From contig WPIO01000025.1 in assembly GCA_009760855.2 (NCBI GenBank), positions 727,001 through 791,000 on the forward strand: 64,000 nt of DNA, read 5' to 3'. Every line of letters starts with the position of its first letter. Positions within the stretch are counted from its first letter, which is position 1. The translations under genes were made by a program, and so were the position numbers. Below, one piece after another: positions 33,695 to 45,774 of the stretch. The DNA is from Cristatella mucedo. Lineage: Eukaryota > Bryozoa > Phylactolaemata > Cristatellidae. The notes under the pieces were generated by a model, which saw nothing but the letters and a program-made list of their open reading frames with translations, did not search any database and was not told where the DNA came from.

Positions 33695-34165
33695 AGAAAT
33701 TCAGACCTAGGTAGAGTCCCTCTGTTTTTTCTTTTTTATATTTCGGCAGCGTTTTATACTATTGATCATCACGTCCTACTTAAGCGCCTTCCAATGCTCC
33801 TGGAAATCACTGGCACTGCGCTGCAATGGTTCAGTTCCTATCTCAGTGGGAGACTTCTGAGCATGGTTTTCAACTGGCAACAATCCTCCGAGCAGACTCT
33901 TAAGTACGAGGCCCGGGGCTCTGATCTTAGTTCCCTTTTTTCACAATTGACAATCGACACTCTTCTTCTTGCCGATGTAATTGCCGAGCACAAAAATCTA
34001 GGTTCTCACTTTTCTGCCGATGGCACTCAGCTGCACGTGTGATTTGATCTCTTCTAGCCTTGTTGCATATCAAGCTCACGCAACTTGCTTTTACTGCATT
34101 GTAACGTGCCTAAACAAAGATTAAGTTTCTTGAGGATTCTATGAAAATGAATTATCATGTTTTTC
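33695..34165 (+). mobile_element. LINE-A-related RT fragment and tail
   Basis: Encodes AAFYTIDHHVLLKRLP, LEITGTALQWFSSYLSGRLL, LLLADVIAEHKNLGSHF, then SADGTQL where YADD-Q-L is expected. A 3' end-like block (AACGTGCCTAAACAAAGATT, TTGAGGATTCTATGAAAATG) follows after only ~60 bp, so the C-terminal region is deleted. Diverged from the other copies, so possibly a sister subfamily. Confidence 0.75.
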
Positions 34166-35749
34166 TTTATTTAATTCTTCGGATTTTTGGTAGCGAACAC
34201 GTGTACGGATGTGACTTTCCTTGCATTCGGGACTAGTTCGCTACATCGTTATGTGTTAAAGCGGGCATCGAGCATTGACTTGAGAGGGAAGAAAAAGAAT
34301 CCTAGCATTCTTTTAACCAGGATGCGGGTACCTGGGCAAACTTTTGCGATTAAACATAGGTGCAGCTATCAAATTGAATGTAAACCAGGAATCGCAGTAA
34401 CTTACTAGGAACAATCTTTGGAATTACGTAGATTGCATAGTCTTTTCCTATTTGATTCCTTGCTATTCTATAGAATGTGGAAAGCGAAGCATAATAGGCA
34501 ACTTTTGCTGGTCTCAATATTACTTGCCTTGTTGAGTAACTAATTAACTTTTTTCATCATGTAAGAGATACGTCTTTTAAGATGTGTGCACTCAGAAATT
34601 ATCATTGTAAACCACGTTTCATTTAGGGCGTGCTATACATCAACAGAATCGGTTAGCCTCATTAACTAATCCCGATTCTTATACTGTATAGTGACGTAGA
34701 ATATAGAACCGGATCATTGGGAGTGCTTCATTAGGAGTGGGCAAACGTTGAAGCGGGCAAACCGCTGTTAACTTGAGGGTGAACATTATAATGCCACGTA
34801 TACTGCGAAATGTGGCTAAAGTGGGCTAACGGCCAGTGAGCGACAGATCTCGAAGAGCCGTTTTAGTCCAAGTTTGGCCTAGCATGGAGGTATCTCCGTC
34901 AGTAACTCCACAAAGTCATAAAGACCATGTAGGTAATAGAAATAGATGTATTAAAGTGTCTTAATTACAATACGATCAAGATTCAAAATTCTGATAAGGA
35001 AGCATCGGTGAGCAGTCTCAGTTAAACAACAAACGGTATCTCTTGACTGGATCGCGCAGACATAGTTTGAAACATTTTGAGTAATAGCAAATATTTAATT
35101 TAGCTGCATCTGGCATCGTTCGCAGCGGTGACAAACCAAATCTCCAAATAATCCAGATTGCACGTTGGCTATTCTTGTAAATTCAGTGAGCAGCACAGCA
35201 AGGAGATAGCATATCGTAGTTCAGTGCCTCTGCGAAGGAAGTGCATTAGTCAATATACCGGTCGGAAATGCAGTCTCGATGCTGTTTCTGGTATTACGTG
35301 CTTGGAATACCCTCACTCGTTTAACATCTAACGATACGGCTGCGAGCCTTGAGTTGCATTAGTCAGTCAGTAATACAGGGCACAGTTTAAGTGTGATTTT
35401 TAAACAGTTGCCATTATTTCCGTCCATAATCTGATCGGTAATAGTCACAATATTCGTCGGCCAGAGAGTATCGTGAATGCTCCTCAGTATCTGAAACTCT
35501 GTAAAGCTCAGCTTCGTAGAACCTTCCTGGTGATAATGTCACAAATTAAAGAGAACAGTTTTTCTGAAACTAGCCTGGAAGATAAATTAATATGTTTATG
35601 CCGTCACATGAACGACCTGTTGTTGACATATATGAAGTACTCGAGAAGTTTGAAGTTGCCAGCTATTCAACAGGCTCTCATTTAGTGAATAATCTGCCAG
35701 ACTGAAATGTATTAACCATTCCTAAGTGAGTACTGCTATTTCGGTTGTG
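34166..35749. other. No recognisable gene apart from a LINE-B stub
   Basis: A 70-codon plus frame (35473-35685) lacks a signature. Confidence 0.5.
34886..34945 (-). mobile_element. LINE-B tail remnant
   Basis: About 60 bp shared with the LINE-B 3' end, including ACTCCACAAAGTCATAAAGA and CCATGT. No coding part remains. Confidence 0.6.
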
Positions 35750-35995
35750 TCTATTAATTAGGGTTTCCAGACTGTAGCGTCATTGTACCAGAATTTCATC
35801 GCTTCTAATCAGCTATAATCAGCTCTTGCATCAGCGTCTGCCGATTAAAAGCACACGTGGTGAAGGTTTTACTTGGCCGCACTTACAAAATAGCCACTCA
35901 CTGTTTTTAAATTCTAAGCTCAGAATGTAGCCGATTAGAATTTAGTTGGTAGCAATGTCTGTAATGCCTGCAGTTGATTTCATGTCAGTCAAAAA
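35750..35995. repeat. Duplicated FReD downstream flank, copy 1
   Basis: Starts with the shared run ATTAGGGTTTCCAGA and continues with interrupted similarity to 37562-37790, including CTGATCAG/CTAATCAG and TTGCATCAGCGTCTGC versus TTGCATAGACGTCTGC. It is the 3' flank of the FReD duplication, on the left of the decayed copy. Confidence 0.6.
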
Positions 35996-36109
35996 AGTCT
36001 TGCTTGAAACACACGGCAATAAAAGTGCCTTCCCTCTGTCGAACATTCACTTCCCACCAAATGGAGAAAGAAGTATTGAATAAAAATTGTAAGCATCTGC
36101 ATGCTAACA

Positions 36110-36860
36110 TTAGTGTGCACAACCCGATCTTTCTAAGGACGTATTTACTTCCCTTGAACGTAAACCAGAAGTCAGCCGTTTCGGGACTATTTGGTATTTC
36201 CGTTGAGATAGAGGCCGTTTAAATTACTCATGTGGCACGCAGCGTACCACCAGGAACCCTTGAACATAGTCATGGTGTGAAGCCTTGTCCAATCCTAGTC
36301 TGCTGCAGAGACAGGTCAGTCACCGGTCAGGTGACTTCGTACCAATGGCCAAGCAGCGTGTACATCGAGGTCTTTGAACCGATAGTGAATTTCGAGTAGT
36401 TAGCATAAGCAAAGGAACATCGAAATTATTCATGTAGATACTTGGTACTACTATACCGGATGAGAGGCGACAAATATTTTCTAGATCTACAATCAAATTT
36501 CTGCATACTTTAGAAATAGTATAGCTGCTGCATATAGGTTTGGCTGGGGTCTTGCCAGCGTTTCCTTACCAAGCCAGAACTGCTCTGCAAAGTCACCAAA
36601 CCCATCAGCGATACGATTACCGATTCCTGAAGACGTTCTGACTGCCATTTTTTTCTTTGCTGCATAGTTAGCCAGCTGTAACAGCTTATGAACTGCAGCT
36701 TTAGGTTTACCTGCTGTAAAAAATACACGTCGACGACAATGGTCTCTGTAACACCCTTGCAACTCAATGAAACTTCTGCTTAGCAAGCCGCAAGAAAGAT
36801 GCGTCTGTGGTGGACAGATTTGAAACCCTAAAGCAATTTGGAGATGTGAATTTTTCAACC
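36110..36860 (-). pseudogene. Decayed tandem copy of the FReD gene
   Basis: The minus strand repeats the FReD pattern in broken form: SWLTMQQRK near 36680, then in another frame DGFGDFAEQFWLG followed by a GTAAGG donor (about 36570), and further on a degenerate final exon whose nucleotide sequence matches that of the neighbouring gene (the part encoding the CH...NLNG and Y-L-K region at 36190-36240). Extra bases in an A-run near 36650 and a little later put the blocks into three different frames. Downstream non-coding sequence (35755-35990) also matches the DNA downstream of the other copy (37562-37790), so the whole segment was duplicated. Confidence 0.7.
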
Positions 36861-36959
36861 ACTCTACGTCTTCTCAGTTTGTGAATTCTCGTAAGACCTA
36901 AATGTGCTAATCTTTCATACTGCTGAGTTCTGATGGCCAGGTTTTTGGTCTACTAATTA

Positions 36960-37561
36960 TAAATGTAATGTAATGAAATTTATCTCCGTCTGTAACTCCA
37001 CAAAGTCATAAAGACCATGTGGGTGTTACGCAGCAGAGATTTGTATAGCGCACTCACAGCCTAAGCGGCTTTCGGTACGCATTCAGTAGCCAACAGACTT
37101 CATCTCACGCAACAAATGAAAGTAGGAAGCATAGCAGAGTCAGGAGAGCAGTTGAGGTAGTGAGTAGCATAGAAGTAGCAGCTCAGGATCGCTGAAAAGG
37201 ATGTGCCATAGTCGGCAGTTGGAGAGTAGTTGTCGTTGCGTAAGAATTGTGGAAGCGAGTTCCACAGTCTAGGACCTGCAGAGCTGAAGCTTCTGTCGCC
37301 AACTGTCTTCAAGCGGAGGAATGGGACAGCTAATTTATTGTCCACACAGGACCTGAGGGCACGAACAGGCTGAAACGGATGCAGCAGTTCAGCTAGGTAC
37401 GAAGGAGCCAAGCCGTGGCGGGCCTTGTGGGTCAGCGTAAGAACTTTGCTCTGTATCGTCTGCTCAACCGGCAACCATCCTAGCTCTTTCAGCAAAGGAG
37501 ACACGTGCTCAAACCGCTGGGACTTAAAGACAAGCCTTGCAGCCATATTCATAGTCTGCTG
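36960..37561 (-). mobile_element. LINE-B (CR1/L2-like) 5'-truncated copy with TAATTA target duplication
   Basis: A second LINE family, distinct from LINE-A. The minus-strand reading frame (stop-free for 150 codons, 37552-37100) is the C-terminal region found after the reverse transcriptase in CR1/L2-type elements: AARLVFKSQ, LLKELGWLPVEQ, HGLAPSYLAELL, TVGDRSFSSAGPRLWNSLP. The 3' end continues to a CATTACATTA-type tail at 36960-36975. TAATTA flanks it on both sides (36954-36959 and 37562-37567), supporting insertion. It is the best preserved LINE-B copy here and separates the two FReD copies. Confidence 0.85.
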
Positions 37562-37790
37562 TAATTAGGTTTCCAGAGGCTGGGGTCATTTCATCAGTAT
37601 TTATAAGCTTCTGATCAGTTGCACTCATCTCTTGCATAGACGTCTGCTGAGTAAAAGCAAGGGTGGATAATTTTACACTGACTTACATTTACTATAGCAG
37701 ATAATATTTAAAAAGTCTGACTCAGAATTTGGCAGAATTGAGTTTAGCTGGTTCTGTGGTTAAAAATTTAAAAATTTTGCCTCTGGCTTT
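37562..37790. repeat. Duplicated FReD downstream flank, copy 2
   Basis: Partner of 35750-35995. It begins at the target-site duplication of the LINE-B insertion, which lies between the two FReD copies and hides their original junction. Confidence 0.6.
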
Positions 37791-38196
37791 TGCTACAGTG
37801 ACAGTCATACGGAAGCACTAGTGGGAATTGAAATCTCTCATATGTGATATAAGTTCCGGAAGAGAGGTCCAAACAGGTCGGGTAACGAACTGGACACGCG
37901 CCTTGCTTGTTCGGGCTGCTCAAGCATATGCATATGCGCTACCATGACTACTCATAGCAGCTAGGTCAATAAATGATGCCCGTTCAATCTGATAAAGAGA
38001 TAATTGCTGTTACTGTTAAGTTCTGTTAAAGACTGCCAACATAGATGAAGTGAGCACACATTGCAAGAGTGATGTCTTAGATAGATCCATCTCTCAAATG
38101 TTCTCGATCGCTTGATGTTTCAGATGTCTACAGTTGCTTGATTGTCAGGTTTCGACTGGTGGTCATATGCATTTTAAGTAGTTTCTACTGCTGTCG

Positions 38197-38481
38197 TGTT
38201 ACTGTGGCTCCGTGGCGTCTGATCTTGGGGAGTCTCACGGAGGCACTACCACAGACGTTAGCGATAAAGGAGACTCAATCTTTATTGCTCTCACGCGTAC
38301 ATATATAAGACCTCGCTGAATCACCAAAAATGGGAGAATGCATCTGTGGCGGGTAATATGCTTTGCATCAGAGCATCGGAGGCCGGACGCTACATCGAGT
38401 CAACTGCCTAGCCACCGGCTGCAGGTGGGCTTACATTAGTGGCCGGACTCTACCCTATTTGCAATAGCAGCAGAAAGCACA
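38197..38481. repeat. Possible solo LTR
   Basis: Runs from TGTTACTGTGGCTCC to AGCACACACA, so TG...CA ends are possible. On the minus strand it has a TATATA element, then AATAAA about 40 bp later (near 38275), the order expected of an LTR. It shares GGGAGTCTCACGGAG and an AAAAATGGG block with 52585-52745. No clear target duplication. It lies downstream of the FReD gene. Confidence 0.4.
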
Positions 38482-38615
38482 CACAGCATTGTCAATGTCA
38501 TATCATTCAAATTTTCGTGAAAGACATTGCAAATCATGTTTTCCTCTTTTCTAACATTCAATTACCACATAATGGTCAGAGATATATTTAACTGTTATTT
38601 TACACACCAGCAAGC

Positions 38616-39558
38616 CTACACCAGAATGCGCATCATGGTCGTTCCAAGGGCATAATAAAAACCCCTGAACGTTAACCAGCAGTCACCTGCTGCAAATTGG
38701 CTGGTATTTCCTTTGAGATAAAGGCCGTTTAAATTGCTCAAATGGCACGCAGCATACCACCAGGCACCCTTGTAGATGGTCGCACAGTGATTCGGGGTTA
38801 AATCGAAGTCCATTTTAGAGAAGGGACTTCCACTGTGATAAGAAAAACTGTCGCCAGCCGTGGCTTTGTACCCACTGACATTTAGAGTGTATCGCGAGCT
38901 CTCTGAACCGATGCCAAAGTGCGAGTAGTTGGCGTACGCCGATACGCCATCAAAGGTGTCCATGTAGACACTTAGTGCCACACCATTCGATGAGAGGCGA
39001 CGAATACTTTCTAGGCCTGCAATAGCATTTCCGCATCTATTAAAATTACTCTTTTTATACATTTAGAAATATGTATATTGTCAGAACTTTCTCACCAAGC
39101 CAGAATTCCCCCTGCAAAGTCACCAAATCCATCGCGATACGATTGCCAATTCCTGAAGAAGTTTTGGCTGCCATCTTTCCTTCGTTGGATGGTGAGCCAG
39201 CTGTCACTGCCTGTGAACTCGCACAGCACTGGAAAGGCACCATTGCCGTCAGGGTCCACAAACACTACTCCAGAATCATTGAATCCCAGCATCTTTGCAG
39301 CCTGACACCTTTATAACAAACAGATTTGTCACGAGCTCAATCTTAAGCAACGAATGCGGAAAAAGCCTTACTTGCATCAAACTTTTCTGGCACCGTCTCA
39401 TGTCACAATAGTGCATGCCATGTGAGCAAACTCTTGTGTAAACAGAGGATTGAGTGGCTGTTTCGATCAGAACTAGCTTGTCGTTAGAATTAATTTGGTA
39501 GGACAGTGCATTTTTCGTCGAATTCACAAGACCTCAAGAGTGCTCCACTGGCACTTGC
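38616..39558 (-). CDS. Fibrinogen-related-domain (FReD) gene, 3' exons, with two frameshifts
   Basis: Minus-strand exons: 39558-39372 (PAN/apple-like tail, CEFDEKC and LSYQ, then CQKS), 39301-39096, and 39016-38616 with the stop. Introns are 70 nt and 79 nt, GT-AG. The domain is unmistakable: SGVVFVDPDG, WLTIQRRKDGS, FRNWQSYRDGFGDFAG, EFWLGLESIRRL across the second splice, YKATAGDSFSYHSG, a DFD calcium-site-like stretch, NHCAT, YKGAWWY, CHLSNLNG. FReD proteins are secreted lectin-like or matrix proteins. Two shifts break the frame: one within about 15 nt at 39505-39520, and one extra G in a five-G run near 39109-39113. They could be assembly errors in short runs or real decay; apart from these the coding sequence looks well preserved. 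Upstream exons, including any signal peptide, were not found. Confidence 0.75.
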
Positions 39559-42500
39559 CTGGATAAGCTGCGGGGAGTTATATAGCAAGCACTTCACTAC
39601 ATCGAGCTTGAATGACTGCATATGATTCTTTGCTTTTGCCATGGAGTCGGTAAACAAGGTCATAATTTTTATGGAATGGTCTTGCAAATGAATGAATGAA
39701 TGATAGGGATGCAATTATATGCATAACTTAACTTAAGCAAAAATTAAAAGTTTTGCTAGGCGCATGCCCGCATCGAACCTTTAAGTTCATTAGTTTTACA
39801 TTAACCCTGCGCACCTCTGACTCAAATGCGTTTGCACACTTAATATTACGAACTGTCTAATTTTCTTTCTTCAAAGCACCTTTGTGACCTGACTTTGTTA
39901 TGTTACAGCGCATCAACTGAGCACCTCAGGTACTTGAGACATGTAGGCATGCTCATTTTGTCAGACAGATAATTAAAGTGCTTCAGTTGTTAGCTTTTCC
40001 TGAATTACAACAGCTAGAATTCAGAAGCGTTTTAGTCTATGGTTACTAAGTATCACTCAACTGAAGTAATGGTTAGGTTGTTGTACGTTGTCTTCAAGTT
40101 AGTACTGCTATGGCCGATACAGCTCAAGTGAGCTCTTGTGGCTTGTTTGCAACTCGTCAGTAAGGACATGGACATGCACTTAAGGAAAGGGCTTTGTTGA
40201 ATTTCGCCATGCTATATGTGACAGTCGGCATCCACGCGTGTATCGGGGGCAGCTTCTAGGACTTAGTAGGTTTGCTTCTGCGAGCCGGTTCCACGAGTAA
40301 CCATCAAGCATCTGCAGCATCTAGTACAGTTTCATAAGCTGTATCTCTTAAAGGGGCTGTAGTTCCACAACCTCTCCAGCACATTTGTAAAATTTGAAGA
40401 CAGATGCGTTGAATAACTGCCATGCTCTGCCACCCTTTTTCATCGTCTGCTATCGGATTGTGTCAGGGTGACTGCCATGACTCTTTGGCCGTGCTCCGAA
40501 ACAGTAGCATCGAGGCATGCTCAATTTCAATTATTACAGCGTATGTTGCAGCTAAACATGCAAGTTAGCCTATTTTCTCCCTTTTTTTGATATTTTGATT
40601 GTTGCTGTAATGTCGTAGTAGTCCATAAATTTACCAAAGGACTTTGCGTTAGCCTGACCCAAGTGACTTTGTGGGACGCACCAACTAACTAACTAGCCTA
40701 GCTTATTAAAGGGATTGTTAGGTATTGTTGATGCTGTAGTGCTCTTTTCTACCATCGGCATGCCAGCGGTATCGGTGCCACTTCTATAACTCATTACTTG
40801 GGCCACGAGTCGCTAGTTTTACCATTATCCGGGAAGCATGTGCATTAACTAGCACCACTACGTCAGTGTTTTTGGGGTCAAGGTCTTCAGATCTGCAGCT
40901 GCTCCATTACAATCGTAACTGTAGGCATACATCTCTTTCCGTACCACTGCAAAGGGACAATAATTAAGTGACTGCTATTCTATAGACTGCTTTGTAGCGA
41001 ACGCTAAGAATATCCGGCCTTCTGTGCCCAAGCGATGGCAAACTGACTCGTGGTCAACTTAAGTGAAAACGATTGACAGATATGGCTTAACCAGCATCCT
41101 ACTTTTAAAGGTAGATTGTGGCTCTTCCGGAATACACTATGCAATCTTTGATTATTAAAGGGCATCTTTCATTGACCTCAGAAGCTGAGCATGGGCTAAT
41201 TGAGCAGCTGAAGCCACGAACGGGTATGGAACTTAATCTCTAACTCCAAAAAACCATGAAAACTAAAAACTTTCTACGGGAACTGTGTACACACTCTCTG
41301 AGCCGAGGCTTACTAAGTAATTACTAAAAGCAATCAAAGCGTGCAAATTAAAAGATCTTAAGTAGACCCGAGTGAGTAAATAGCTTAAGAGTCATGTTTC
41401 AAACAGCTATAAACTGCATGCTGGAAATTCAGTAACGGAATCGGCAGGAAAAGACGGGCTGTGGTCATGAAGCATGAATTACGGCAGTGAGTTCCGAGGC
41501 CTACGCGATAATAAACTTGTTTTTGACTACGTTCCTTAAATTAAAACCAGGCCCAGACAATTTTTTTGTTTTAAGTATGTCATGGCCACGTGAGAATTCC
41601 GACTGAGCTGTAGTGGCTCAGCCGAATAGGAAAGAGCTCTAAATATGTTCTCATTTTTCATTTTTCTCATTTTCATCTCATTTTTCCGAGCTCTAATTTT
41701 GGCTTATTTTGCGCTGGGTAACAGAAAAGCGTCGCCGGGTGCATTGGGCTTGCATTTGGCCGCATTTCGTAGATTTTTAAAAGAACAGTCCTAATGTATA
41801 CATTCGAGAGTGCTCCCAAGCTAAGGTAGCAACTGAGCTGCGACTAGAGGTCAAATCAGGCAACGCCCGGTCACTGCCAGCTCATTTCATAAATGACATT
41901 CATTGTTCTGCATTTTACTTTCTTTCTTGCATTACTGGGCTGGGCTGAGCAGCACTTTGCAACCACTCCCACCATTCACTTGCCTTTCTTTTTTCAGTTG
42001 GTTGATGCAACCAAGACATAGCGTAGCATTCTTTCGTAAGCGCATACACTCAACCCTCTTACAATATCAGTAAGTTAATTTAATCTCAGCACAACTGTTC
42101 AATAACAAATCTCCTTCCCCCTCCCCGCCACTATAAAAACTGTAAGCCCCCATATGCAACGGTTTGCACCAAGATCATTTTCATTATTGGCTCCTATTAC
42201 GGAGACCAGCACTAATTGTGTGAAAAATTGCGAGCGGCGAATCAACATCTGTTAGAATTTCGGGGAGACATTTTGAGAAATGCACGACTCTGCTTTAGTT
42301 GATAGCAGTGAACTAACGTCAGCTCCTCAAAACAAAGTAGTTTACGCATACATAAACTCAGAAAAACCCAGATACAAACGTAAACCTTGTGACTCAAATT
42401 TTCGCCATTGAGATACGAGCGAATTGAGTTTTCATACGCTCGTCTTGTTAGCCAGAGCCTCATAGCTAGTCAGGCAATTAAAAATGAAACTGAGAACTAA

Positions 42501-42671
42501 ATAAGCAGCGAAACAGACGGGTGTGTCAAATGATTCGGAGAAGTGGTAGCGGTTGATTTGATGTAACTTGATGTTAGGGACAGCGATCGCAAGCCTATGA
42601 TTGTTTGATCGCTTATTAATGAGCCCTTTATATTCACGAAGCAGCGCTCTGCTTTTACCAGGCATGACCAG
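39559..42671. other. No recognisable gene; should contain 5' exons of the FReD gene if intact
   Basis: The acceptor at 39559 implies an upstream exon. None with a signal peptide was found by eye; 39714-39560 is open on the minus strand but without signature. Confidence 0.4.
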
Positions 42672-43085
42672 TCACGTACAGAGCAAAGTTCTTCCGCTGA
42701 CTCACAAGGCCCGCCAAGGCTTGGCTCCTCCATACCTAGCTGAACTGCTGCACCAGTTTCACCCTCTTCGTGCCCTCGGGTCATGTACGAACGATAAATT
42801 AGCTGTTCCATTCCTCCGCTTAAAGACCGTTGGCGACAGAAGCAATAGCTCTGCAGGTCCTAGGCTGAAGAACTCGCTTTTACGATTCTTATGTAACGAC
42901 AACTTCTCTCCAGCTGTCGACTATGGCTCATCCTTTCCAGCGGTCCTGAGCTGCTACTTCCACGCTACTCACTACCTCAACTGCTTTCCTGACTCTGATA
43001 TGCTTCCCACTTTCTCTTTGTTGCGTGAGACGAAGTCTGCTGGCTACCAAATGCGTACCGAAAGCCGCTTAGGCTGTGAGTGGTG
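42672..43085 (+). mobile_element. LINE-B C-terminal fragment, lacking the usual 3' tail
   Basis: Open frame with KVLPLTHKARQGLAPPYLAELL, LKTVGDRSNSSAGPR and YFHATHYLNCFPDSDMLP, homologous to the LINE-B C-terminal region. Unlike the other copies it stops abruptly after the GTGAGTG that precedes the 3' tail, so the last ~80 bp are missing. It starts after an AT-rich segment at the point encoding SKVL. Confidence 0.8.
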
Positions 43086-44384
43086 ACATGGGAATGAAGT
43101 GTTCTAAGCTAAACAACACACTGTGGTATATTTCAATAGGCTATCGAGCTTCATAACTTGTTGTGAATAATAGCTAGGGACCGTTGACTAGATCGAAGTA
43201 AAGTTTAGCTGCTTAAATGCTTTCCCTATGTCTTAGGATGCAGAAGATTTAAAAGCCAGCTGTTCAGCTTGAAGGGTCACCTAGCCATTCAGCTCTTTCG
43301 GGGAGTCATTTTGCTGACACGAAATAGGTTGCAACGGCTCAGCTAGGGTATCTCATCAGGCATATCCGAGAAGCACTCATGAAAGTATGCCAAATAAATA
43401 AAAATCCGACGTCCACCCACTGCACGTGCGTGGCTAGGGAGTCGAGGCAGAAGCATTAACATCAAGACTACACGATCGCAACCACTTGGGTGCCACGTCA
43501 ACTCTCTGATTAACGGTTTGATTAACTGTCTGATCTCAACCCTCTGCCACTCGCTGATTATATATCTAAACATGCATCAGCTTGAAAATTGCTTCTGCAG
43601 CTGTAGAGGCGACATTTCAATGTTATCATTCATGGCGTCATTTTAATGTTTCTTACGTCTGCCTTTGGTTAACACATAAAAATTAATGGCATCACTGACC
43701 TCTGATTGATGAAGTTCCGTATGAGCTCCAATGGGTCTACAAAGAACACAGCTTCTATTGCAAGATATATTAACGAAAGCACTGCAAGGCACATACTTCG
43801 TGCTTTATGTGGCTAAAGATTATTTTGTGGCATGCATGTAATGCATGTTCATAATTTCTAGCAGCTGCTTCTGATCGTCGTGCTCAAATACCTTTTGACC
43901 GCAGTAATATCCTCTGCTGGTTTTGGATTTGTATATGCTGCACGGATAGATGCTGCAGTAGCAGCGTTTGCTTGCCTTGTTTCAGAGTACGGCCTGAAAA
44001 GAGCTAACGTTGCCGCAAATCAAGGTGCACTCCATTAAAGATCTCGATGATTTTGTGTTGGAAATATTCAAGACGACGTCTGACCAACTATCAATCTCCA
44101 TCGTAGTTAGGTGGCCACCCCACGTGGTTAGCTGACGTACAGAGCCAATCAAGACGTCGGCTATCAGTGGCCTTACGAAACAGGCCAGCATGACCCCCAT
44201 CAGGCTCATGGCAAGCAGCGTCCGAACGAGTTTTACCAGCTTTTTCCTTCATCTTCCAGTTGCCTACTGACCGACAATCTGCAGAAAAGGCATTGATGCA
44301 AAAGCACAATCGGAACGTTGGCCTAATGACAGTTCGTAGATCTTTATAAAAAGAACCGCTACTGTACAACTGTAACAAATGCGT
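43086..44384. other. No recognisable gene
   Basis: A minus-strand stretch at 44230-43990 contains a hydrophobic segment (LLAMSLMGVMLACFVRPLIA) with continuous frames on two registers; no splice partners found. Confidence 0.4.
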
Positions 44385-45585
44385 ATCGATTGACTAGTGA
44401 CGTTAGCTTTTCACCTGGATTCACCACTGTTATGTTAAATTAAAACGCTCAATCAATACTGGCCATGAGAAACATCGGTTGGAATCAGTATTCCTCGACG
44501 GCTCAGTGTATTATTATTGGCAATCTATGAATTCCATTTACTCACCGAGCTGATTTAGCGGGCATCGCAATAAAGCTTTGCCGTGCCATTGGCCACATGG
44601 AGCGCCTTTAATTTGTTTCGGCTTAGGGCTTACCATCTGACTGTTTCTCACGCCCGTGAATCTTAGACGAAATGGTCGAGGCATCCCATGCTAAATAGTC
44701 AGTGGTCCTCAAGCTTATCTGTTCTGCTACTACATTTTCTTCCTAAACGTTAATCAAAATGTATCATCTGTGTTCTCATCGCGTTGAGGCATTCGTTAAT
44801 GCCACCCATTAGGGACGCTGGATGACTTATATTCTTCCTGGCTGACCCACAGAATTATATATGCAAATACTTGAGTTTAAAAGTGCAGGCTCTTGCATCG
44901 CCATACCTATGGCTTGAACCTCAGCCTGAGGCCGGACGTTTCACAGTGATGCGACGGTAGCACCACTCACCAAAATGCTTATAAATATGCAATTTAAACT
45001 TATGAACTTTTAAGTAATTGACAGAGCTCAGATAATGATACATGATCTACGAATTGGTAATTTATAGAGTACCTTTAACTTGAGAGCCAATGACATCGAG
45101 GCACCTCGCTGATATTGTATGGAGTAAGATCCCTTTGGTAATCACAGAGAGTGCACCGAACAATTAGAAAGCACAGGAACCAAAACACCGACAGCAAAGT
45201 AGGTTGTTCTCAAAAGTGCGGAAATAATCTCATAAAGAGGGCTACATGACGACAGAAATGTGCTAAATACAGCGGTTAGAAACGTTTATCTAGCTAAAAT
45301 CTTCACTGTATACTGTATACTCACACCCCAAAAGTAGACCTGCACATCGCAGTGCCATCACCCGAGTAGTACAGAGGTTGGACCCTGGCATACTGGATAT
45401 GATTCTCCTTAAACCCACTCTAAACACAGTTAAAGTTTCACACAGAAGTAGATGTTAACAGCTGCATTAGCCTATGTCCTTATGTCTGTTCCACTAATTA
45501 CAGGGCTATTTTGTAGCCGGCGAGCTTACGGAACAATTAAATTCAAATGACATGATAATTCAGTTACTTACGTTACACAGCTGTA
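44385..45585. repeat. Dispersed ~1.2 kb repeat, copy 2
   Basis: Partner of 22946-24135, same orientation, 21.4 kb away. It starts at TATCGATTGACTAGTGACG and ends near TACACAGCTGTACGG. Unlike copy 1 it is not preceded by a LINE tail. Confidence 0.8.
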
Positions 45586-45774
45586 CGGCTTACTGTGTGG
45601 GGGTTTCTTGGCGCCTGACATTTTACATAGCTATTAACATTGCAACCGCTGCAGAGCAATCCAAAAGAAGCCCAATTCATGTCCCAACCTCTTTTAGTTA
45701 GTGACCAAAATGCTGACAAGCTTCCCTAAAAGGGTCGCACCGACCGGAAACCCTGAGATTCTTGCAGTTCTCGG

